Positions 8,277 through 15,763 of a DNA stretch of 36,069 nucleotides are shown in pieces (positions within the stretch are counted from its first letter, which is position 1; each line of letters starts with the position of its first letter). A model generated the notes under the pieces. It saw only the letters and a program-made list of their open reading frames with translations, made no database searches and had not been told where the DNA came from. Origin of the DNA: Lachnospiraceae bacterium. Lineage in GTDB: Bacteria; Bacillota; Clostridia; Lachnospirales; Lachnospiraceae. Made by a program: the position numbers and the translations under genes. The stretch covers positions 1 to 36,069 of the forward strand of contig JALETS010000021.1 in NCBI GenBank assembly GCA_022781395.1, given 5' to 3'.

Positions 8277-8729
8277 ATGGCGAAATTCAGATATAGAATG
8301 CAGAGCATTCTGAATATCAAGTATCAGCTGGAGAATCAGGCCAAGATGGACCTTGGCAGGGCACAGGTCAGACTGATGGAGGAAGAAGAGAAGCTTCAGA
8401 CGCTCATAGACAGGAAAGAAGCGTATCTTGAAGAGGGACGACGGATGAGGAGTAAGACGCTCCACGTCAGCGAGCTTCGGGATAACAGCAATGCTGTGAG
8501 TGTTATGGATGAAATGATCGACAGGCAGAAAGAACAGGTTGCCAAGGCAGAGGAAGCTGTGGAGGCGGCAAGAGTCAGACTGCAGGAAGTCATGCAGGAA
8601 CGTAAGATGCATGAGCGGCTCAAGGAGAAAGCGTTAGAGCAGTTCAGGCGTGAGGAGAATGCTGCAGAGTTTAAATCTGTGGATGAACTGACCAGTTATA
8701 CTTACGGACAGCGTGGAAAAGAGGAATAA
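8277..8729 (+). CDS. fliJ: Flagellar export chaperone FliJ
   Basis: FliJ is the coiled-coil stalk of the FliI ATPase ring and helps couple the proton motive force to export. The 150-aa protein begins MAKFRYRMQSILNIKYQLE, a typical FliJ N-terminus. It is almost entirely charged heptad-like helix. Position right after fliI supports the call. The next gene starts 2 nt after the stop, so the two are probably translated together. Confidence 0.92.
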   Translation: MAKFRYRMQSILNIKYQLENQAKMDLGRAQVRLMEEEEKLQTLIDRKEAYLEEGRRMRSKTLHVSELRDNSNAVSVMDEMIDRQKEQVAKAEEAVEAARVRLQEVMQERKMHERLKEKALEQFRREENAAEFKSVDELTSYTYGQRGKEE

Positions 8730-8731
8730 AG

Positions 8732-9607
8732 ATGGCAGATGAACTTTTAAACAGCCAGGTGGATACCAAGGCGGAGAAGAAACGTTTAAAAGATGAACGA
8801 AAGAAAATAAAGGAAGAACAGAAAGCACAGAAGAAAGAAGCAAAGCAGCGTGCCAAGGAGATTTCACAGCAGGAGGCTAAGCTTTCCGAGGATGAAGAAG
8901 CCGGTGGTGTGTCTGTATTTCTGGTAACAGTTGTTATTGTTGTAATCTGGATTGCAATTTTGTGTCTGTTGATCAAACTGGATGTAGGCGGCTTCGGTTC
9001 GGGTGTGCTGGCACCGGTGCTTAAGGATGTACCGGTCATTAACAAAATACTGCCGGCCGAATCAGTGGTAACCACCGATGATGAAGAGGCTTATGGCGGT
9101 TATACAAGTCTGAGAGAAGCAGTGGATTATATCAAGGAACTGGAATTAGAGTTGGAAGAGGCACAGTCTGCCAGCAATGTGAATTCGGAAGAGGTTGAAC
9201 AGCTTCAGGCAGAGGTTGAAAGATTGCAGACTTTTGAGGATGCACAGGTTGAATTTGAGCGTATCAAGACGGAATTTTATGAGGAAGTAGTATATGCTGA
9301 GAATGGTCCGGGACCGGAGGAGTATCAGAAGTATTATGAATCCATGGACCCCGCTACGGCAGAATATCTGTATAAACAGGTGGTACAGCAGGTAGAAGAA
9401 GATAAGGAAATACAGGATTATGCCCAGGCATATGCGGAGATGAAGCCGAAAGAAGCTGCGGGAATTTTTGAATCCATGACAGACGATCTGGAACTGGCAG
9501 CGAAGATACTGGATCAGATGAGCGCCGAGGACAGAGGTAAGATCCTGGGTGTTATGGACCCTGAGGTAGCTTCCCGCCTGACAAAGATCATGGACCCTGA
9601 TTCATAG
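8732..9607 (+). CDS. ylxF: YlxF/MotE-like flagellar protein with MgtE_N-type domain
   Basis: A 291-aa membrane protein in the place of B. subtilis ylxF (between fliJ and fliK). The N-terminus (1-55) is strongly charged Lys/Glu helix and presumably cytoplasmic. One membrane helix follows (about 60-83). A coiled coil (about 125-180) comes next. The C-terminal part (about 195-290) has the repeated pattern YYESMDPATAEYLY, AEMKPKEAAGIFESM and QMSAEDRGKILGVMDPEVASRL. Such helical repeats are typical of the MgtE intracellular N-domain fold found in MotE-type proteins. In alpha-proteobacteria MotE is a periplasmic chaperone for MotC. The exact role here is unknown; an extracytoplasmic role near the stator or rod is inferred. 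Confidence 0.75.
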   Translation: MADELLNSQVDTKAEKKRLKDERKKIKEEQKAQKKEAKQRAKEISQQEAKLSEDEEAGGVSVFLVTVVIVVIWIAILCLLIKLDVGGFGSGVLAPVLKDVPVINKILPAESVVTTDDEEAYGGYTSLREAVDYIKELELELEEAQSASNVNSEEVEQLQAEVERLQTFEDAQVEFERIKTEFYEEVVYAENGPGPEEYQKYYESMDPATAEYLYKQVVQQVEEDKEIQDYAQAYAEMKPKEAAGIFESMTDDLELAAKILDQMSAEDRGKILGVMDPEVASRLTKIMDPDS

Positions 9608-9629
9608 AAAATTTCTATTGAAAAGGCAA

Positions 9630-9658
9630 TTCGAATCGTCAAACAGTTGTGATAAAAT
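9630..9658 (+). promoter_or_regulatory. Probable internal sigma-A promoter before fliK
   Basis: TAAAAT (9653-9658) with a TGA extension (9650-9652) lies 17 bp after TTCGAA (9630-9635). The -35 is weak (3/6), but the block TCAAACAGTTGTGATAAAAT closely resembles TCAAATAGTATGATAAAAT in the codY promoter. It sits in a 161-nt gap within an otherwise tightly packed operon. The start site would be near 9665. Confidence 0.45.
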
Positions 9659-9684
9659 GCTTTAGGAAATTGGATAAAAAGCCG

Positions 9685-9718
9685 ATATATTTCATGTGGA
9701 CAACCACATGTGATATAT
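9685..9718 (+). other. Stem-loop in the fliK leader
   Basis: CATGTGG-ACAA-CCACATG (9693-9710) is a perfect 7-bp stem with a 4-nt loop. It is flanked by ATATAT on both sides (9685-9690 and 9713-9718), which can extend the stem across a 2x2 internal loop. No T-run follows, so it is not a terminator. It would lie near the 5' end of a transcript from the putative fliK promoter and could stabilise or regulate the mRNA. Confidence 0.6.
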
Positions 9719-9768
9719 AGATGCCGTGAGGCAGAGAACCTTGAAAATTAAAGAAAGGAGGAAGAGGA

Positions 9769-11244
9769 ATGACTGTAAACAATGTGAACGCTCTATTGAA
9801 TTATACCGCTGGTCAGAGTACTCAGACAGGAAATGGTCGGGAAGCGGCAGTCAGTGAAAGCTTTGACAAGCTTATGACGAAGATGAGTGATCAGCTTACA
9901 GATTTGCAGTCCGTGACAGATGGCAGCCGGAAGGAAGTGCAATCAACCGTTACAGCCGCCAATGCGCAGAAGGATACGATGTCTGAAGACGGTGGCAGGC
10001 AGATTTCCAAAACGGATTCCACACAGTCGGACAAAACCCGGGATACAGAGCAACAGGATGGAAAGAAAGAAGTTGCGAAGGATACTGAGGATGTCAAAGC
10101 TGAAAATGTGCAGGAAGAAGTTGAGAGAAAAGGCGAAGAACTGGTACAGGACATCGCAGAGGAGATGGATGTGACACCGGAAGAGGTAGAAGCAGCCATG
10201 GAAGTGCTTGGTCTGACAGTGATGGAGCTTTTTGATCCGGATAATCTGAAACAAGTGTTATTGCAGCTTACAGGCAGTACAGACGAGTTATCGCTTGTGA
10301 CCAATGAGACACTTTATGACAGTCTGCAGACTTTGTTACAGACATCAGAGGAAGACCTTGGTATGTTAGCCGAGGAACTTGGTATCAGCACGGAAGAACT
10401 GAAGTCGCTGCTGGAACAGATGGTTTCCGAACCGGTTGAATCCGAGATGCCCAATGTACAGGACGTAACAGCCGATCAGGAGCTCCCTGAGTTGAATCTG
10501 GAGGGTATGAAAGATTATACGGTATCCGTTCATCGGGATGGCGAGACAGTGCAGATGAAAGTTACTGTAGATGATGCAAGCGGAGCAAAGAGTGTTGCCG
10601 AAACAGTAACAGATACGCCTAAGACTGAGGCAAATGGATTTTCCGGGAATAAGGGAAACGGTGCTTCTGATCCGGGTAATCATTCAGAAGGCAGCACAGC
10701 AGGAAATGCCTTATTGCAAACGAACGGACAACAGCCTGAGATTACTGAGGCACAGACATCAGAACCTGTATTCCAATCATCCCAGACCCAGGAAATCATG
10801 GATCAGATTGTGGAGTACATGAAGGTCAATTTAAAGGCTGATACACAGGAAATGGAAATGCAGCTTCATCCGGCAAGCCTTGGTACGGTAAATGTACAGG
10901 TTGCGGCTAAGGATGGAATACTCACAGCACATTTCACAACGCAGAATGAAGCAGTTCGTGCAGTAATTGAAACACAGTTAATTCAGTTGAAGGCCCAGTT
11001 TGAAGAACAGGGAATTAAAGTAGATGCGGTAGAAGTTACAGTTGCCAACCATGCTTATGGCGAACAGTATTCAGAGCAGAATGAGAATACTGAGCAGGAG
11101 CAGGGCAAAGCCGGGAAGAAAGCCAGAAGGATCAATCTGGATGAAATGAATGCAGAGGTTGATCTGGAAGAAATGGAAGATTCCGAGCGCATTGCTGTAG
11201 AGATGATGCAGGTAAACGGCAACACAGTGGACTATATGGCATAG
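9769..11244 (+). CDS. fliK: Flagellar hook-length control protein FliK
   Basis: FliK is a secreted molecular ruler that measures hook length and, through FlhB, switches export from hook to filament proteins. The 491-aa protein has a long low-complexity Thr/Gln/Glu/Ser-rich N-terminal and middle region, as expected of a ruler. The globular C-terminal Flg_hook domain (about 340-430) contains MEMQLHPASLGTVNVQVAAK and the helix AVIETQLIQLKAQFEEQGI. An AAAGGAGGAAGAGG site precedes the ATG. fliK opens the hook-assembly subset fliK-flgD-TIGR02530-flgE and is preceded by a probable promoter and a hairpin. Confidence 0.93.
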   Translation: MTVNNVNALLNYTAGQSTQTGNGREAAVSESFDKLMTKMSDQLTDLQSVTDGSRKEVQSTVTAANAQKDTMSEDGGRQISKTDSTQSDKTRDTEQQDGKKEVAKDTEDVKAENVQEEVERKGEELVQDIAEEMDVTPEEVEAAMEVLGLTVMELFDPDNLKQVLLQLTGSTDELSLVTNETLYDSLQTLLQTSEEDLGMLAEELGISTEELKSLLEQMVSEPVESEMPNVQDVTADQELPELNLEGMKDYTVSVHRDGETVQMKVTVDDASGAKSVAETVTDTPKTEANGFSGNKGNGASDPGNHSEGSTAGNALLQTNGQQPEITEAQTSEPVFQSSQTQEIMDQIVEYMKVNLKADTQEMEMQLHPASLGTVNVQVAAKDGILTAHFTTQNEAVRAVIETQLIQLKAQFEEQGIKVDAVEVTVANHAYGEQYSEQNENTEQEQGKAGKKARRINLDEMNAEVDLEEMEDSERIAVEMMQVNGNTVDYMA

Positions 11245-11271
11245 ACCTGACGAACAGAAAGGAGTGAGAAA

Positions 11272-11985
11272 ATGGGTGTCGTAGGACAAGTAGAAGACGG
11301 TAAATTGGTACAATCCAATTCAGCAGCTTCCATAGCAAATAAGAGCAGTGAAGTCAAGACCGGCAATTCCAGTCTGGATAAGGATGCTTTCTTGCAGCTT
11401 CTGGTAGCACAGATGAAATATCAGGACCCGCTGGAACCGACTTCAAACACAGAGTATATTTCCCAATATGCAACTTTCTCAGAACTTGAACAGATGCAGA
11501 ACATGAGCGCATCTTTGGAATTATCCAGAGCATCTGCACTGGTAGGTGAAACGGTACTGATGAAGATTACAGACAGTACAGGCAGAACCACATCTGTACA
11601 GGGTAATGTGGATTATGTTGTATATGAGAATAATAAAGCATATCTTTCCATCAACGGAGAGTTATATTCCATGGATGATCTGGATACAGTAGCAGATCCT
11701 ACTTATCTGGAAGCCTATAAGCTTGCAGCAGAGTTCCTGAATATATTCAATAAACTTCCTGCAATCGGCGCTTTATCCTTAGAGGACAGAGAGAAGGTAG
11801 AGAAGCTGGATGAAATGTATCAGAACATGACCGATTATCAGAAGAACTTTATTACCGATGATCAGGTAGATGATCTGGAGGAATACGTCAGCAAGATGAG
11901 AGATATTGTAGCAATTGCCAAAGCAGACGGAACTCTTGAAGAAGAGGAAACGGCTGAGGAAGAGGAAACCACTGAGGAAGTATAG
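11272..11985 (+). CDS. flgD: Flagellar hook-assembly scaffold FlgD with extra C-terminal helical domain
   Basis: FlgD caps the growing hook and is needed for FlgE polymerisation. The N-terminal FlgD domain is clear: DKDAFLQLLVAQMKYQDPLEP (37-57) and EYISQYATFSELEQMQNM (61-78). A short beta-rich segment follows (about 90-140). In place of an Ig-like domain there is a helical region (about 145-215) with NKLPAIGALSLEDREKVEKL and MTDYQKNFI. This resembles helical repeats seen in Gram-positive surface proteins. An acidic tail of Glu and Thr (221-237) ends the protein. B. subtilis FlgD is much shorter (about 140 aa), so the last 95 residues look like an addition. Confidence 0.92.
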   Translation: MGVVGQVEDGKLVQSNSAASIANKSSEVKTGNSSLDKDAFLQLLVAQMKYQDPLEPTSNTEYISQYATFSELEQMQNMSASLELSRASALVGETVLMKITDSTGRTTSVQGNVDYVVYENNKAYLSINGELYSMDDLDTVADPTYLEAYKLAAEFLNIFNKLPAIGALSLEDREKVEKLDEMYQNMTDYQKNFITDDQVDDLEEYVSKMRDIVAIAKADGTLEEEETAEEEETTEEV

Positions 11986-12020
11986 TGGAGAACTTGTAGT
12001 TATCTCAAGGAGGAGAGAAT

Positions 12021-12425
12021 ATGAAGGTTCAAGGCAATCAATTCCTTTCCATAGAGCAGCTGCAGGATCAGTATTTTAATCGTAACAGACAGCAGAGCGC
12101 AGCACTGACTAGTGACGGACGAAGCTTTCAGGATATTCTGACAGGTAAGACTGACAGTGCGAAAGAGGCAGAAGAGATTAAATTCTCCAAGCATGCTGCC
12201 AATCGTCTGGTAGACAGAAATATTGAGTTGACCAAAGACCAGGTGGAACGCCTGAATCAGGGAGCAGCCAAGGCAGGCGCGAAAGGAATTAATGAATCAC
12301 TGGTTATAGTCGATTCTCTCGCATTTATTGTGAATGTACCGAACCATACGGTGATCACAGCGATGGATCAGACAGAAACCAATGAAAATGTATTTACTAA
12401 TATTGATGGAGCCGTAATTATGTAG
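12021..12425 (+). CDS. TIGR02530-type flagellar operon protein
   Basis: A 134-aa protein found between flgD and flgE in many Firmicutes and of unproven function. The family is recognised by the C-terminal part KFSKHAANRLVDRNIELTK and SLVIVDSLAFIVNVPNHTVITAMD. No signal peptide or membrane segment is visible. The N-terminal third is Gln/Asn/Ser rich and probably flexible. AAGGAGGAGAG precedes the ATG. Placement in the hook set suggests a role in hook assembly or export, but this is inference from context only. Confidence 0.85.
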   Translation: MKVQGNQFLSIEQLQDQYFNRNRQQSAALTSDGRSFQDILTGKTDSAKEAEEIKFSKHAANRLVDRNIELTKDQVERLNQGAAKAGAKGINESLVIVDSLAFIVNVPNHTVITAMDQTETNENVFTNIDGAVIM

Positions 12426-12506
12426 CCGGACCTTTACGGAGGCTTATGTTCCTGACTGACAGAGGGAACAGGACGGTTTCGATTAGAATAAGGAGGTCAT
12501 TTCACT

Positions 12507-14555
12507 ATGATGAGATCACTTTTCTCTGGTGTGGCAGGTCTTAAAACACATCAGACAAGAATGGACGTTATCGGTAATAACATTGCCAACGTCAATACAA
12601 CTGCATACAAGTCACAGTCCATGGTATTCAGTGACTTATTATACCAGACAACACAGTCCGCATCCGGTGCCAATGCAGCAACCGGACGAGGCGGTATCAA
12701 CCCGAGACAGATTGGTCTCGGTTCTAAGACAGGTGCTATCTCTACTGCAATTACGCAGCAGGGTTCTGCACAGTCTACCAACAACCCGTTTGATATTATG
12801 ATTACGGGAGAATCCTTCTTCATTGTAAGCAATGGTTCCCAGAACTTCTTTACAAGAGATGGTTCCTTTACCGTTGATGGTGCAGGTAATCTGGTTATGT
12901 CTACTACCGGTTATAAGGTAATGGGATGGCAGGTAGATCCGGAGACAGGAGATATCAAGGCTGATACCGTATCCGCACTGCAGATCATGAGCGAGAAGAA
13001 TCTGGTGGCAGATCCGGAAGCTACTTCCAAGGCATATGTGGCAGGTATTCTGGATAAATATGATACCAATGTCAACAGTACATCCGGTAAGATTTTGACC
13101 TTATCTTTCTTTGATAATTTGGGATATACCTATACGGCTAAGTTCAGTATCCACAGCAAGGGCTCTGAAGGAAAGTATCGTGTACAGCTTGACGATATCA
13201 TCGACAGTGATGGCGTATCTCTGGTGAAGAGATATAATCTGTCCAGTATTGATCAGATTGCCAGTTTTGGTAGCGATTCTGTTAAGACAACTACCAGTCT
13301 GTATGGTATGGATGAGAATGCGGAATATAAGCTGGATGGTGGTAAGAATGTATTTAAGATGAAGCTGGCAATGTCTGAGATTCTTGATAAATTTTCAGAT
13401 AATGCTATGGTTACAGCGGCTGGCAATGATGTTGAGGTTACAGGTATTACTGAGGGGAGCACTGTTGCTGCCGGTACCGATGTAACTGTAAAGGGAAAAG
13501 TAACACTGAGCCAGAGCCAGTTAGAGAGTGAGCCCTATAACCTGATTTATTATAATAATGAATATTATACCAAGAAAAGTGGAGTGCCTGCTGACGCACC
13601 GATAGCAGACAAAATTGCAGATAAGGTTGTAAATGGTACAGCTAATACAGGGGAAGTTTCATGGAAGGACGCTCTTGCCAGCATGAAAGGATTGGATTCT
13701 GTAGACAGCATCAATGTAACAACCGGTGCCAATGGTACAGACCGTACGCTGGAATTCACGGCAAAGTTTGCAACCAAACAGGAATCCGTATATTCCACAG
13801 GTAGCTTTGGTGTAACCTTAACAGATGAGAAGGACATTTTGAAGCAAGTATATCACTTGGAAGATGGAGATGGCAAAACTTATTCCATCGATTACGTGGC
13901 TCCGGACGGTTCCGCACAGATTATTACCACGGAGAATAATCGTGGTTACGAATTGGTATTTGATGTTGACAATGGTCATTTCTCCTATGTGGGAAGCCAG
14001 GATAATGATACAGTGGCACTGACTTTTAATGCGTCTGCATCATCTTTGTCTGGCGACAACGTCAGCCTGACTCATTTCAGCAATATAGACATTGATTTCT
14101 CAAGCTCCAACATGTTTAACAATGGTGGTACTTCTACCATTGGTGCAACAAGCGGTGCAGGAGATGAGAACAACACGGGCAGCGGCCGTAAGCGTGGTGA
14201 GATGATTGGTATTGAAGTAGGACAGGATGGTAGGATTACCGCTTCTTATGACAACGGTATGAGCAAGCTGTTGGGACAGATTTCGGTAGCTAATTTTGCG
14301 AATGCATCCGGTCTTGCCAAAGCAGGAGACAACCTGTACTCTGCAACGATGAACTCCGGTGAGTTCGATGGTGTAGGCGTGGATATTACTTCCGGTGACG
14401 GCTCCATGACATCCGGTGTACTGGAGATGAGTAACGTGGATCTGTCTTCCGAGTTTACCACAATGATTACCACCCAGCGTGGTTTCCAGGCAAACAGCCG
14501 TATTATCAGCGTGTCTGATACAATGCTGGAGGAACTTGTTAATCTGAAGAGATAG
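12507..14555 (+). CDS. flgE: Flagellar hook protein FlgE (large form)
   Basis: FlgE builds the curved hook that joins rod and filament. The N-terminus MMRSLFSGVAGLKTHQ and NNIANVNTTAYKSQSMVFSD are diagnostic. The C-terminus (VDLSSEFTTMITTQRGFQANSR) is the conserved coiled-coil zone. At 682 aa it is far longer than the 403-aa Salmonella protein; the extra length is in the middle (about 290-560), rich in Gly, Thr, Asn and Asp, the surface-exposed variable domains. An AAGGAGG site precedes the ATG. Two adjacent ATGs (12507, 12510) are both possible. A strong terminator follows. Confidence 0.96.
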   Translation: MMRSLFSGVAGLKTHQTRMDVIGNNIANVNTTAYKSQSMVFSDLLYQTTQSASGANAATGRGGINPRQIGLGSKTGAISTAITQQGSAQSTNNPFDIMITGESFFIVSNGSQNFFTRDGSFTVDGAGNLVMSTTGYKVMGWQVDPETGDIKADTVSALQIMSEKNLVADPEATSKAYVAGILDKYDTNVNSTSGKILTLSFFDNLGYTYTAKFSIHSKGSEGKYRVQLDDIIDSDGVSLVKRYNLSSIDQIASFGSDSVKTTTSLYGMDENAEYKLDGGKNVFKMKLAMSEILDKFSDNAMVTAAGNDVEVTGITEGSTVAAGTDVTVKGKVTLSQSQLESEPYNLIYYNNEYYTKKSGVPADAPIADKIADKVVNGTANTGEVSWKDALASMKGLDSVDSINVTTGANGTDRTLEFTAKFATKQESVYSTGSFGVTLTDEKDILKQVYHLEDGDGKTYSIDYVAPDGSAQIITTENNRGYELVFDVDNGHFSYVGSQDNDTVALTFNASASSLSGDNVSLTHFSNIDIDFSSSNMFNNGGTSTIGATSGAGDENNTGSGRKRGEMIGIEVGQDGRITASYDNGMSKLLGQISVANFANASGLAKAGDNLYSATMNSGEFDGVGVDITSGDGSMTSGVLEMSNVDLSSEFTTMITTQRGFQANSRIISVSDTMLEELVNLKR

Positions 14556-14577
14556 TGATTGCTATGAATCACGGTAA

Positions 14578-14620
14578 AGAGGAACTTTCTTGTCGAATTA
14601 TGGGAAAGTTCCTCTCTTTT
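14578..14620 (+). terminator. Strong Rho-independent terminator after flgE
   Basis: AGAGGAACTTTC (14578-14589) and GAAAGTTCCTCT (14604-14615) form a perfect 12-bp stem with a 14-nt loop, followed by CTTTTT. It lies 22 nt past the flgE stop and should end the hook-basal body transcript. Confidence 0.92.
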
Positions 14621-14672
14621 TATGCTTTTGGAATGACTGTATATATTTTAACGGTGTTTGTACAAAAAAATT

Positions 14673-14701
14673 TTGCAGTTTCTGTAGATGTATGGTAAAA
14701 T
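14673..14701 (+). promoter_or_regulatory. Sigma-A promoter of the swrD-mot-fli-che unit
   Basis: TTGCAG (14673-14678), a 17-bp spacer and TAAAAT (14696-14701) with a TGG extension form a good sigma-A promoter just after the flgE terminator. The start site would be near 14708, about 50 nt before swrD. Confidence 0.65.
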
Positions 14702-14758
14702 AAGAACGTTCTATAGTGTTTATTGCTATGGAGTTGAATTTACATATAGGGGTATACA

Positions 14759-14944
14759 ATGATAGAAGTTACGAAAATTAATGGTGTCAAAGTGCTTGTT
14801 AATCCGGATCTGTTGGAGTTGGTCGAGGAAACGCCTGACACTGTCTTGTCTTTTACAACCGGGCGGAAAATAATTGTAAAAGAAAGTAGACAAGAAGTGA
14901 AAAATTTAGTAAAATCGTATAGAAAGGATATTTTTGCAAATTAG
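14759..14944 (+). CDS. swrD: SwrD/FlbD family flagellar protein
   Basis: A 61-aa protein with the FlbD-family pattern: MIEVTKINGVKVLVNPDLLE, then TPDTVLSFTTGRKIIVKES and a short C-terminal helix. In B. subtilis the equivalent SwrD, located after flgE, raises motor torque and supports swarming. Here it directly precedes motA and motB, which fits a stator-related role. AGGGG lies upstream of the ATG. It is the first gene after the new promoter. The family call is firm; the function is by analogy. Confidence 0.88.
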   Translation: MIEVTKINGVKVLVNPDLLELVEETPDTVLSFTTGRKIIVKESRQEVKNLVKSYRKDIFAN

Positions 14945-14965
14945 TGTAAAAACGGGTGGATATAG

Positions 14966-15763
14966 ATGGATATAGCTTCAATTCTAGGTTTGGTAATATG
15001 TTTTATCCTGATGATTTTCGGTATCGTTTATGGTAAGGAATTCTCGGTTATCATTCGTTTCCTGGATGCACCGTCCGCACTTATTACCTTTGGCGGTTCT
15101 TTCATGTGTATTCTTGCAAGTAATACGCTTCAAAGTTTTGTAGCCGGTCTTAAGAGTATTACTTTGATTTTTAAGACATCAACGATGAATGTTCCTGAAA
15201 TTATTCAGAAAATTATAGATTTATCCAATGTAGCACGTAAGGAAGGTCTTCTTTCATTGGAAGAAGCCGCGGGAGATATTGATGATGAGTTCCTTAAGAA
15301 AGGAATCCTGCTGATCGTCGATGGTACTGATCCTGAATTAGTACGTGCGATTATGGAAACTGAACTTGTCAGCGTAGAAGATCGACACAAAGAGAAGATC
15401 GGATTCTGGGAGAACCTTGGAGCAATGGGTCCTGCCTGGGGTATGATTGGTACTTTGATCGGTCTTGTTAACATGTTACAGGATATGAACGATCCTTCAT
15501 CAATCGGTCCTTCTATGGCGGTTGCCCTTATTACCACATTATATGGTTCTATTCTTGCCAACTGGATTTGTGCACCGGTGGCTACTAAGCTGAAAAGCAA
15601 GAATGCGGAAGAAATGATGATGAAGGAAATAGAGATAGAGGGTCTTTTATCTATTCAGGCAGGAGAGAATCCTCGTGTTATTGAGGAGAAGCTGAAATCC
15701 TTCTTAGCACCGAAGGACAGACAGACTCCGAATGAGGAAGGCGGAGGTGAGGCAGATGGCTAA
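14966..15763 (+). CDS. motA: Flagellar stator protein MotA/PomA type
   Basis: Stator subunit that with MotB forms the ion channel and pushes on FliG. The 265-aa protein has four predicted membrane helices (about 4-24, 32-52, 150-172, 182-202) and a cytoplasmic loop with charged residues. The motif GPAWGMIGTLIGLVNML and the later segments SIGPSMAVALITTLYG and SIQAGENPRVIEEKL are closer to PomA/MotP (sodium stators) than to B. subtilis MotA. Its end overlaps motB by 8 nt. Confidence 0.93.
   Translation: MDIASILGLVICFILMIFGIVYGKEFSVIIRFLDAPSALITFGGSFMCILASNTLQSFVAGLKSITLIFKTSTMNVPEIIQKIIDLSNVARKEGLLSLEEAAGDIDDEFLKKGILLIVDGTDPELVRAIMETELVSVEDRHKEKIGFWENLGAMGPAWGMIGTLIGLVNMLQDMNDPSSIGPSMAVALITTLYGSILANWICAPVATKLKSKNAEEMMMKEIEIEGLLSIQAGENPRVIEEKLKSFLAPKDRQTPNEEGGGEADG

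Noticed and set aside
9681-9688. GCCGATAT as a SigD (sigma-28) -10 element before fliK
   Set aside because: No TAAA sits about 15 bp upstream, and the sequence overlaps the base of the leader hairpin.
12447-12470. Hairpin TGTTCC/GGAACA in the gap before flgE
   Set aside because: Only a 6-bp stem with a 12-nt loop and no T-run; it is not convincing as a terminator or regulatory structure.
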